From CAZZIZ01 sp964654535 (GTDB taxonomy: Bacteria > Bacteroidota > Bacteroidia > Chitinophagales > UBA2359): DNA of 6,450 bases. Under the pieces are notes generated by a model that was not told the DNA's origin, searched no databases, and saw only the letters and a program-made list of their open reading frames with translations. The position numbers were made by a program, and so were the translations under genes. This document shows positions 1 to 6,330 of the stretch, in pieces (the stretch's first letter is position 1; every line of letters starts with the position of its first letter). Where the stretch lies: the NCBI GenBank assembly GCA_964654535.1, contig CAZZIZ010000195.1, positions 1 to 6,450 on the forward strand. Direction: 5' to 3'.

Positions 1-417
1 AATGCGACCTTGCATATAGCTGGAAAAAACCCACCGAAGCGGATTCTAGAATTGAACAAGGATGGCGTTACCATTCACGGAATGGTTGATAGTGCTCAAG
101 ACTTTATGAATGCATATTCGATTATGTTGGTGCCCTTGCTATCCGGTTCTGGAATGCGGATTAAAATAATAGAAGGAATGGCCGCAGGGAAATGTGTAGT
201 AAGCACACCTATAGGAGCGGAAGGAATTGATGCTAGACATGGTGAAGAGATAATCATTGCAGAGCCAGAAGTCTTCGCAAGTGAATTGATTCGCCTAATG
301 AATGATTCCAAAGGTGCTATTGCTATTGGTCAGCGTGCAAAGGCTTTTGTAAAAGAAAACTATAACTGGACTTCCCTCATAAAAGAGTTTGAATCCTTCT
401 ATCGTCAACTGGTATGA
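1..417 (+). CDS. Glycosyltransferase, GT4-like, C-terminal part only (5' end outside window)
   Basis: The frame is open from the first base of the window, so this is the last 138 codons of a longer gene; the TTG at position 10 is not a credible start. What is visible is the nucleotide-sugar-binding half of a GT-B fold glycosyltransferase: a beta-strand with IAGKNP, then VTIHGMV, then the donor-site segment VPLLSGSGMRIKIIEGMAAG (codons 44-63), followed by STPIGAEGI. The Glu of IIEGMAAG matches the second Glu of the E-x7-E motif of GT4 enzymes; the first Glu position lies in the SGSGM stretch, as in some Bacteroidota GT4 members. The end, with a KENYNW segment, is typical of the family's last helices. 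It probably transfers a sugar from a nucleotide donor during exopolysaccharide or O-antigen-like synthesis at the cytoplasmic face. The acceptor and sugar cannot be read from this fragment. It overlaps the next glycosyltransferase gene by ATGA, so the two are translated together. Confidence 0.88.
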   Translation, partial: NATLHIAGKNPPKRILELNKDGVTIHGMVDSAQDFMNAYSIMLVPLLSGSGMRIKIIEGMAAGKCVVSTPIGAEGIDARHGEEIIIAEPEVFASELIRLMNDSKGAIAIGQRAKAFVKENYNWTSLIKEFESFYRQLV

Positions 418-1586
418 GAATATTGATGGCTTTGTCGCGTTTTCCGTATCCTCTCGATAAGGGGGATAAGTTGCGCGCCTTCCATCAGCTAAAATATTTG
501 GGCCAAAAGCACGAGCTACATCTGGTCTGTATATCTGAAGAATCGGTCAGCGATGCCGATCGGAAAGAGGTTGAAAAAAAATGTAAGTCGCTAAAAGTTG
601 TTGCGCTCTCTGCCTGGCAATCTAGAAGCAATGTTGCAAAAGCCGCAATAAGCAAACTGCCCTATCAAGTTGCGTACTTCAAAAGCGCTGAAGCAAAAAA
701 GCAAATTGAGCAGTGCATCAAAGAAAATAGAATCGAAGTCTGTTACTTTCAATTAATAAGAATGGGGGAGAACATTCCTTTTGAAATGGACTGTAGTTTT
801 TACCTCGATTATATGGATGCCTTCTCCACCAATATGACCAGGCGACTGCCTTTTTACAGTGGAATCAAGAAATCCATATTCTCGACTGAAGCCGAAAGAG
901 TAAAGCGCTATGAATTGGGACTGCTTAAAAAAGTAAGCGGTTCTTGTTTTATTGCCGCTGCCGATGCAACAGTCTTAAATAGCGATGCAGTAGATATTAT
1001 TCCCAACGGCGTCGACGATTCGTTTTTTGAGGAAGCTTATGAAAATCGCCGTTTCGATTATGACTTGATTTTCACGGGAAATATGTCTTACCATCCCAAT
1101 GTTCAAGCAGCCTTGTTTTTGGTCAATGAGCTTTTACCCCAACTGAATAGCGCTGATTGGTCGCCAAAGGTTTGCATAGCCGGGACTTCTCCCAGTAGTG
1201 AAGTATTGGCTCTACAGTCTGACCAAGTGGAAGTCACAGGCAGGGTCCCCGATTTGAAACCATATTTAAGGAAATCGAAGTATTTCGTTGCGCCTCTTTT
1301 TAGCGGTTCAGGTCTACAAAACAAGTTGTTGGAATCAATGGCGATGTCATTACCTACGCTGTCAACACCACTGGCTAATCAGGCATTAAAGGCATCAAAT
1401 AACGAAATGTTGCAATGCAAGGATGTGCAGGCTTTTGTTGATGCCATCGATTCGCTTCGAAAAAATGAAGCACAAACGTTAAGCTTGTCTCAGAAAGGCC
1501 ATGATTACGTTCTAAAGAACTATCGATGGGAGCATTTTAATCAGCTACTCGAAAACAGATTGCTTAATTTAGCACTTCAATCCTAA
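414..1586 (+). CDS. Glycosyltransferase resembling the exosortase-associated sugar transferase family (GT4-like)
   Basis: A complete protein of 390 residues starting at the ATG of an ATGA overlap with the upstream gene. The N-terminus MRILMALSRFPYPLDKGDK with RAFHQLKYL is the acceptor-side Rossmann start seen in the TIGR03087-type (PEP-CTERM/exosortase-associated) sugar transferases. Further landmarks are IIPNGVD (195-201), the start of the donor domain; FTGNMSYHPN (220-229); VTGRVPDLKPYL (274-285); and APLFSGSGLQNKLLESMAM (293-311), where E307 matches the last Glu of the GT4 E-x7-E motif. Length and motif order are normal for the family, and there is no signal peptide or membrane segment. 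It shares the PLxSGSGxxxKxxExMA and STP blocks with the partial gene upstream, so the two are distant paralogs in tandem. The likely role is addition of a sugar to a lipid-linked surface glycan; the substrate is unknown. The family resemblance does not by itself imply an exosortase system, and no exosortase or PEP-CTERM gene lies in this window. Confidence 0.88.
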   Translation: MRILMALSRFPYPLDKGDKLRAFHQLKYLGQKHELHLVCISEESVSDADRKEVEKKCKSLKVVALSAWQSRSNVAKAAISKLPYQVAYFKSAEAKKQIEQCIKENRIEVCYFQLIRMGENIPFEMDCSFYLDYMDAFSTNMTRRLPFYSGIKKSIFSTEAERVKRYELGLLKKVSGSCFIAAADATVLNSDAVDIIPNGVDDSFFEEAYENRRFDYDLIFTGNMSYHPNVQAALFLVNELLPQLNSADWSPKVCIAGTSPSSEVLALQSDQVEVTGRVPDLKPYLRKSKYFVAPLFSGSGLQNKLLESMAMSLPTLSTPLANQALKASNNEMLQCKDVQAFVDAIDSLRKNEAQTLSLSQKGHDYVLKNYRWEHFNQLLENRLLNLALQS

Positions 1587-1592
1587 TTTCAT

Positions 1593-2810
1593 ATGAGCCA
1601 GTTAGATAAAATTGAAGATGCTATTGAGGATATCAAAGCAGGGAAGATTGTAATCGTTGTAGACGATGAAGATCGTGAGAATGAAGGCGACTTTATTTGT
1701 GCGGCGGAAACCATTACTCCTGAGATAGTCAACTTTATGGCTACCAATGGGCGAGGTCTAATATGCGCTCCAGTTTTAGAATCCAGATGCGATGAATTGG
1801 GTTTACCACTTATGGTCAACAACAATACCGCTTTACACGCTACGCCATTTACGGTTTCAATTGATCTAATTGGTCAGGGTTGTACTACAGGAATTTCTAC
1901 CAGCGATCGTGCTAAAACGATACGATCTTTAACCGATCCAAATACCAAACCAGAAGACCTTGGTCGACCAGGTCACATCTTTCCTTTGCGTGCAAAGAAG
2001 GGTGGAGTGCTGCATAGAGCAGGCCATACTGAAGCGACTATTGATCTTGCAAGATTGGCAGGATTGAAACCGGCGGGTGTCTTGGTTGAAATTATGAATG
2101 AAGACGGAACGATGGCTCGTCTTCCTGAACTATTGGTAGTTGCTGAAAAATTCGGAATGAAAATCATCTCTATTCAAGATTTGATTAAATACCGAATCGG
2201 AAAAGAGCGCCTGATAAAACGAGAGGTTAGCGTGAAGATGCCCACGCGTTTTGGTGATTTTGACTTGATAGCCTTTACGCAAATAACAACAGGGGAAACT
2301 CATATGGCCCTAGTCAAAGGAAGCTGGACGGTCGACGAACCTATTCTTTGCAGGGTACATTCATCATGTGTCACCGGCGATATTTTAGGATCATTGCGTT
2401 GCGATTGCGGGGATCAATTGCACAAAGCTATGGAGCAAATTGAAGCAGAAGGCAAAGGCATTATCCTTTACATGAATCAAGAGGGAAGAGGAATAGGTTT
2501 GCTCAACAAACTAAAAGCTTACAAACTTCAAGAAGAGGGACGAGATACTGTAGAAGCCAACTTAGAACTAGGCTTTCAAAAAGACCAACGTGACTACGGA
2601 ATTGGCGCGCAAATATTGCGCGATCTAGAAGTAAGAAAAATTCGCCTCCTAACCAATAACCCGAAGAAACGCATCGGGTTGATTGGTTACGATATGGAAA
2701 TCGTTGAAAACGTGCCGATAGAAATTAAGCCCAATGAACACAACAAGACCTATCTTGAAACCAAAAGAGACAAGTTGGGACACGATATTTTGAAAGACTT
2801 AAATCTATAA
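1593..2810 (+). CDS. ribBA: Bifunctional 3,4-dihydroxy-2-butanone-4-phosphate synthase / GTP cyclohydrolase II
   Basis: A 405-residue fusion enzyme that supplies both precursors of riboflavin. The N-terminal half (about 1-205) converts ribulose 5-phosphate to 3,4-dihydroxy-2-butanone 4-phosphate plus formate; it shows the acidic metal/substrate loop DDEDRENEGDF (24-34) and HRAGHTEA (141-148). The C-terminal half (about 210-405) opens the GTP imidazole ring, releasing formate and pyrophosphate. It shows the zinc ligands C259, C270 and C272 in SSCVTGDILGSLRCDCG, the NQEGRGIGL loop (295-303), and LLTNNPKK (352-359). Y310, D331 and R333 align with E. coli RibA Tyr105, Asp126 and Arg128, so the second domain looks active rather than a degenerate RibBX form. 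The ATG start lies 6 bp after the glycosyltransferase stop, matches the usual N-terminus, and has no Shine-Dalgarno sequence. There is no room for an FMN riboswitch in front, so expression must come from the upstream transcript or an internal promoter. The product is cytosolic. Confidence 0.97.
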   Translation: MSQLDKIEDAIEDIKAGKIVIVVDDEDRENEGDFICAAETITPEIVNFMATNGRGLICAPVLESRCDELGLPLMVNNNTALHATPFTVSIDLIGQGCTTGISTSDRAKTIRSLTDPNTKPEDLGRPGHIFPLRAKKGGVLHRAGHTEATIDLARLAGLKPAGVLVEIMNEDGTMARLPELLVVAEKFGMKIISIQDLIKYRIGKERLIKREVSVKMPTRFGDFDLIAFTQITTGETHMALVKGSWTVDEPILCRVHSSCVTGDILGSLRCDCGDQLHKAMEQIEAEGKGIILYMNQEGRGIGLLNKLKAYKLQEEGRDTVEANLELGFQKDQRDYGIGAQILRDLEVRKIRLLTNNPKKRIGLIGYDMEIVENVPIEIKPNEHNKTYLETKRDKLGHDILKDLNL

Positions 2811-2813
2811 GGG

Positions 2814-3614
2814 GTGCAAAGAATCACTGAGCAAGATTCTGCCCATCGTCATTTAGAAAAAAAGAGTACCAAAGAACTTCTTCGACTCATAAACCAAGAA
2901 GATCAAAGCGTCGCCCATTCTGTCGAGCGCGCAATGCCTCAAATAGAAAACTTAGTTAATTCTCTGGTAGATAAAATGCTTGCCGGAGGCCGTTTGTTTT
3001 ACATCGGTAGCGGTACTAGCGGACGCTTAGGAATTCTTGATGCTTCAGAATGCCCGCCGACCTTCGGAGTAGATCACAATCTCATCATTGGAATAATCGC
3101 TGGTGGAGACAAAGCCATTCGAAAAGCTCAAGAGTTTGCTGAAGATGATACGGAACAAGGAATAGAGGATCTAGCCGCACACAAAGTCTCGACAAAAGAT
3201 TTGGTCTTGGGCATAGCAGCCTCTGGAACAACGCCTTACGTTGTTGGAGCTTTAGAATCACTTCAGGAAAGAGGCATTGCCACGGCCTGCATCACTTGTA
3301 ACCCAGATTCACCAGTTACCGCCCATTCCGACTTTCCTATAGTCGTAAAAGTTGGGCCGGAATTCGTGACGGGTAGCACGCGAATGAAAAGCGGAACAGC
3401 TCAAAAGCTAGTGCTTAATATGATCAGCACCACCGCTATGATTAAGCTAGGGCGAGTTAAGGACAACAAGATGGTCGATATGCAATTGACCAATAACAAG
3501 CTGGTTGAACGCGGAATACGTATGATAGTTGAACAAACAGGTGTTTCTGAAGAAAAGGCCTCAATTCTTCTCGATCGCTATGGTAGCGTAAGAACCGCGA
3601 TACTCAACATATAA
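2814..3614 (+). CDS. murQ: N-acetylmuramic acid 6-phosphate etherase
   Basis: A SIS-domain enzyme of 266 residues that cleaves the lactyl ether of MurNAc-6-phosphate to give GlcNAc-6-phosphate and D-lactate, a cytosolic step in peptidoglycan recycling. Landmarks in order are RITEQ (3-7), INQEDQSV (26-33), IGSGTSGRLGILDASECPPTFG (64-85), GIIAGGDKAIRKAQEFAEDD (93-112), GIAASGTTPYVVGAL (133-147), and GPEFVTGSTRMKSGTAQK (181-198). E79 and E110 align with catalytic Glu83 and Glu114 of E. coli MurQ. The GTG start at 2814 is the only good choice: the frame is closed by the ribBA stop two codons upstream, and the next ATG falls inside the conserved domain. With a 3-bp spacer and the same frame as ribBA, translation is probably coupled. 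The C-terminus ends after TAILNI, about 27 residues earlier than E. coli MurQ, so the last helical tail is missing while the core is intact. No kinase or transporter for MurNAc is visible nearby. Confidence 0.96.
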   Translation: MQRITEQDSAHRHLEKKSTKELLRLINQEDQSVAHSVERAMPQIENLVNSLVDKMLAGGRLFYIGSGTSGRLGILDASECPPTFGVDHNLIIGIIAGGDKAIRKAQEFAEDDTEQGIEDLAAHKVSTKDLVLGIAASGTTPYVVGALESLQERGIATACITCNPDSPVTAHSDFPIVVKVGPEFVTGSTRMKSGTAQKLVLNMISTTAMIKLGRVKDNKMVDMQLTNNKLVERGIRMIVEQTGVSEEKASILLDRYGSVRTAILNI

Positions 3615-3691
3615 TCAGCTGAATGTTAGTGGTTTCATTCGGGAATTTAATATTTTAAGGGTTGTTTAGAGGGAATTTCAAAAACTTAAGA
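3615..3691 (+). other. Spacer between murQ and the secreted-protein gene, with an imperfect direct repeat
   Basis: This 77-bp spacer is A/T-rich. GGGAATTT occurs at 3641-3648 and again at 3671-3678, exactly 30 bp apart, and each copy is followed by an A/T stretch ending in TTAAG or TTTAAGG. This could be a small duplication or an operator pair. I see no hairpin with a T-run after murQ, so the four-gene transcript may not end here. The spacer is the natural place for a promoter for the next gene, but the best Bacteroidota -7-like match (TATTTTAA near 3651, against TAnnTTTG) is poor. Confidence 0.4.
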
Positions 3692-3751
3692 ATGAAAAAA
3701 CTGATACTATCGATTTCGGCGCTACTACTTTGCGCCTTTTTCGTGCAGGCA
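3692..3751 (+). other. Signal peptide of the secreted repeat protein
   Basis: Twenty residues with two lysines after Met, a hydrophobic core and an A-x-A-like end (VQA) before QDACE, consistent with Sec export and signal peptidase I. The Cys at position 14 is preceded by LLL, so it is not a lipobox. Sec export followed by T9SS translocation agrees with the sorting domain at the other end. Confidence 0.85.
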
Positions 3752-6144
3752 CAAGACGCCTGTGAAGTAGTAATTGAAGGTATGGACGCAACCGAGGCAA
3801 ACGTGTTTTGCATTGGCGACGACGTTCAGACAGTGGTTGACTTTACATCTGGTGTAATGGCAACAGGAACTGCAAACCTCGAGTACATCGTATTACAAGA
3901 AGATCCAAACAATGACAACGTACTGCAGTGGCCTATTGTTGGAGTGACCGAATGGCAATTCGACGGTGTAGACCCAATGGNNNNNNNNNNNNNNNNNNNN
4001 NNNNNNNNNNNNNNNNNNNNNNNNNNNNNNNNNNNNNNNNNNNNNNNNNNNNNNNNNNNNNNNNNNNNNNNNNNNNNNNNCCAATTGCCGGAGGGGTAAT
4101 CGGTGCCGTAGGTGGAGAAAGTCTACACGAACTGGTATTGCTTTTCCCTAATATTACTGCAGTTCCAATTCCCGATCCCTTGACTGTTTCGGCAGTCGTT
4201 GGTGTTGTAACCAGTGAGACTATTGGAGCCTTAATAGGTTTCTCTCCTTGTATTGGCGTTAATCCAGAAGCGGCAGTTCCAATTACTATTTTCTCAGAAG
4301 CGGATTGTCCGACAATGGCCGGCCCAGATTGCGAGGCGGAAGTTATTGGATCAGCTCCTCCGATAGCTGTTTGTGCTCCTGCCGATGTAAACGAAATTGT
4401 TCCTGTTACAGCCGTCTTTGAAGGTCCTGGCGCAGGGAACTTAGAATTTTTCGTGCTACAACCAGACCCAGCGAATCCAACCAATATTCTGCAGTGGCCT
4501 ATAGTTGGCGTAACTGAATGGCAATTTGACGGTGTAAATCCAACAGGAGGCGGATTCGATTTTGCGACTGCAGCCCCTGGACAATACGCGCTTTTACCAC
4601 TAGCATTTACGCAGATGGAATTAGATCAAGTTACTTTTAACCCAATCGCCGGCGGAGTCATCGGTGCAGAAGGAGGAGAAAGCCTTGCAGAGTTGGTTGC
4701 TTTATTTCCGAATATTACAGCGGTTCCAATTCCGGATCCATTAACTGTTGAAGCAGTACTCGGAGTCGTTACCAGTGAAACAATTGGAGCCCTAATCGGA
4801 TTTTCTCCTTGCGTTGCGGTTAACCCTACTTCTTTCTTAGAATTAAACATCGCCGTATGTGATGTACCTGATTGCGAAGGCGTAATGGGCGGTCCGGCAT
4901 TGCCAGGTACAACCTGTGATGATGGTAACGCTGATACAATAAACGATGTTTATCAAGCAGATTGTTCTTGCGCAGGTATTATTGATGATACAGGCACTGG
5001 AGATCCTTGTATCACTATCGAAGTAGATACAAACACTATGTACGCTTGCTCAGGAGAATCAATTTGCGTTCAAGCGACGGTTGAGAACCAAGGAACTAAT
5101 GATGTAACCGCTTATTTGTTACACACTGATCCGACACCAAGTCCAGATAATATTGTGGCCCAAGGGGTCGAATGCGAATTCTCACTTGCGGATATAGCAG
5201 GTGGAGAGACGAACATTACATATTACGTTTCTGCTGTAGCTTCTACAGACGACAATGGAAACGGTCTGCCTGACTTTGGTGAAGCTTGCTTTACAATCTC
5301 TTCTGGAGGAACTGCGGTTTTCCTTGATCCAATTGTTGTCGACGATACAGACGTCTTCTGTGATGAAGTGACCTTGATTACCACTATCAATTATATAGTT
5401 ACAGGTGGCTTACCCGGCTTTGATAATACTCAGAGCTATACACTTTCTGGCGATGTAAATACTACGCTTCAAGCCGGTATCATTAGCTCGGTGGAGTACA
5501 CAGACGGTGCGCTTTACACGGTAACTGCGACAGATGGAGCAGGATGTAGTGGCTCAGCAAGTGGAGGACCAATTGAGTGCGTCAAACTTCCATCGGAGTT
5601 TCAAGACTTTTATGCAGAGCAGCAAGAAGATGACGTGCTTGTTACTTGGACAACTTCCTCGGAAATCGATAGCGACTTTTTCGAGCTAGAACGTTCGCGA
5701 GACGGTCAGACTTTCGAGACCGTTTATTTCGTAGATGCGGCGGGTAGCAGCACTTCTTTACTTACTTACACTTTCCTTGACACAGACGTGTCTTGTGGAT
5801 CGGATTATTTCTACAGAATAAATCAAGTAGACTTCAATGGACAAAACAACGTCCACAATAGTTTAGCTAGAATTGAGACAGCAAGTTGTGGTGTTTCTAT
5901 TACAAGCATCAGCCCGGTACCTGCAGACGATTTTGTAAACATTAATCTTGCTTCTGACCTCGCGTCAAAAGTTACGATTCAACTTTTCGATATCACCGGA
6001 AAAATATTGGAGCTAAGAGAAATCGATCAGAACGAAGCTGAAGATGTTGTAACACTAGATGTCTCAGCATTCAGCGCTGGCATTTATTTCGTATCGGTAA
6101 GTACGAGTTCATTTACACAAACATCAAGACTTATTGTGAGATAA
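3692..6144 (+). CDS. Large secreted repeat protein with T9SS C-terminal sorting domain (gene interrupted by an assembly gap)
   Basis: One gene interrupted by 100 N. The ATG at 3692 begins a signal peptide: MKK, a hydrophobic core (LILSISALLLCAFF), then likely cleavage at VQA|QD after residue 20. An upstream in-frame TTG would put charged residues ahead of it and is rejected. The frame before the gap (96 codons) and the frame after it (687 codons) differ at the nominal gap length, but the repeat alignment predicts 95 missing bases, giving one protein of about 815 residues. Order of parts: two copies of an unrecognised repeat (3875-4266, 4438-4827), a cysteine linker (4906-4980), a beta-rich domain ending in the TYYVSAVA and FGEACFTI segments (about 5017-5330), an Ig-like domain with YTVTATDGAGCS (about 5332-5580), a pre-sorting beta-sandwich (WTTSSEIDSDFFELERSRDG, about 5587-5880), and the sorting domain. 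It has many cysteines and acidic residues and no catalytic motif I recognise. It is probably exported to the cell surface or medium, as an adhesin, matrix or structural protein by inference only. It has its own terminator. Confidence 0.87.
3875..4266 (+). repeat. Protein repeat domain, copy 1 (contains the assembly gap)
   Basis: Starts at NLEYIVLQEDP, continues through LQWPIVGVTEWQFDGVDP to the gap, resumes at PIAGGVIGAVGGESLHEL and ends at GFSPCIGVNP. After the gap, 55 of 62 residues match copy 2. Before the gap, 17 of 18 codons from LQWPI to VDP encode the same residue as copy 2, with five synonymous differences. Weaker similarity extends upstream to the DACEVV segment, so the full unit may be about 187 residues. 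Copy 1 lacks one codon relative to copy 2 near NNDN (copy 2 has ANPTN). Confidence 0.9.
3981..4080. other. Assembly gap (100 N), true length predicted 95 bp or 95 plus a multiple of 3
   Basis: A run of exactly 100 N is a usual placeholder for a gap of unknown size. Base 3980 is the first base of a codon and 4081 starts a codon, so an open gene needs a gap of length 2 modulo 3; 100 is 1 modulo 3. In repeat copy 2 the matching stretch is 4547-4641, which is 95 bases and 2 modulo 3. The apparent frame change here is therefore an artefact of the placeholder. Confidence 0.93.
4438..4827 (+). repeat. Protein repeat domain, copy 2 (intact)
   Basis: An intact 130-residue unit from NLEFFVLQPDP to GFSPCVAVNP. 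It holds WPIVGVTEWQFDG, then GGGFDFATAAPGQYALLPLAF, which corresponds to the part lost in the gap of copy 1, then PIAGGVIGAEGGESLAEL, LFPNITAVPIPDPLTV and SETIGALIGFSPC. The preceding segment from 4327 (DCEAEVIG) resembles the start of the mature protein before copy 1. I do not recognise this as a known domain. Confidence 0.9.
4906..4980 (+). other. Cysteine/Asp-rich linker motif (CDDGN...CSCAG type)
   Basis: The peptide runs GTTCDDGNADTIND, then VYQADCSCAG. It has three cysteines and a dense Asp/Asn pattern. I recall this short module as a recurrent linker in large secreted proteins of Bacteroidota, particularly Saprospiria-like genomes. The Asp/Asn spacing would suit calcium binding, which is an inference. 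It separates the two repeat domains from the C-terminal beta-rich half. Confidence 0.7.
5911..6141 (+). other. T9SS (Por) type A C-terminal sorting domain
   Basis: The last 77 residues begin SPVPADDFVNINL (the PxPA-type opening), continue with VTIQLFDITGKIL and LDVSAFSAGIYFVSVS, and end in SRLIVR. This order (PNPA-like start, strand with D.tGk, L..GiY.v.v, K/R-rich end) is the standard T9SS type A signal of the TIGR04183 kind. It directs passage through the outer membrane and is usually removed by the PorU-type sortase with attachment to, or release from, the surface. Confidence 0.93.
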
Positions 6145-6166
6145 GTTTTATGACATAAATTTTTAG

Positions 6167-6197
6167 AGCCCGAGTCGCAAGACTCGGGCTTTTTTTT
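6167..6197 (+). terminator. Rho-independent terminator of the secreted-protein gene
   Basis: A perfect 10-bp stem (AGCCCGAGTC at 6167-6176 with GACTCGGGCT at 6181-6190) is closed by a GCAA tetraloop of GNRA type on a C-G pair. It is followed by a run of eight T (6190-6197). It lies 22 bp after the stop codon. The A-run that a bidirectional terminator would need on the other side is absent, so it acts on the plus strand. Confidence 0.95.
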
Positions 6198-6223
6198 GCT
6201 TTGAATGTTGGGTTTTATAAAAT

Positions 6224-6262
6224 AACTCCCCTCCCTTTTAAGGGAGGAGCTGGGGGTGGGTT
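6224..6262. repeat. Bacteroidota-type CTCCC...GGGAG hairpin repeat
   Basis: CTCCCTT at 6231-6237 pairs with AAGGGAG at 6240-6246, extended by C6230-G6247. It is flanked by ACTCCC on the left and a G-rich GCTGGGGGTGGGTT tail. I recall this pattern of a C-rich arm, TTTTAA turn, G-rich arm and GGGGGTGGG tail as a frequent dispersed intergenic repeat in Bacteroidota. Its function is unknown to me, and its copy number cannot be checked within one window. Confidence 0.6.
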
Positions 6263-6268
6263 CTCGCT

Positions 6269-6302
6269 ATGTTCATTACGCGCGATGGTTGGCTATGAAC
6301 AT
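6269..6302. repeat. 8-bp inverted repeat with 18-bp spacer
   Basis: ATGTTCAT at 6269-6276 is the exact reverse complement of ATGAACAT at 6295-6302. The spacer contains ACGCGCGATGG. It is followed by no T-run, so it is not a terminator; it could be part of a larger structured repeat joining the elements on either side. Confidence 0.5.
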
Positions 6303-6330
6303 TAGAATGCGTTCGTTAGAATAAAGATTT

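Noticed and set aside
1587..1592. FMN riboswitch upstream of ribBA
   Set aside because: Only 6 bp separate ribBA from the previous gene, and no conserved RFN stems occur in the end of that gene as far as I can see.
3615..3691. Bacteroidota promoter (-33 TTTG / -7 TAnnTTTG) for the secreted protein
   Set aside because: The best match, TATTTTAA near 3651, lacks the TTTG end and has no good -33 element at the right distance.
3701..3740. Lipoprotein signal (Cys in the hydrophobic core)
   Set aside because: The residues before the Cys are LLL, not a lipobox with Gly/Ala/Ser at -1, and a normal A-x-A-like cleavage site follows.
3928..4080. A separate gene starting at an ATG-like codon before the gap in the frame of the downstream part
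   Set aside because: Its codons before the gap are out of frame with the repeat domain; copy 2 shows that the real peptide here is WPIVGVTEWQFDG in the signal-peptide frame.
3933..4484. Long minus-strand open frame across the gap, and a similar one at 4626-4850
   Set aside because: Both lie antisense to the secreted-protein repeats and resemble each other only because the sense repeats do; the first also counts the N run as coding.
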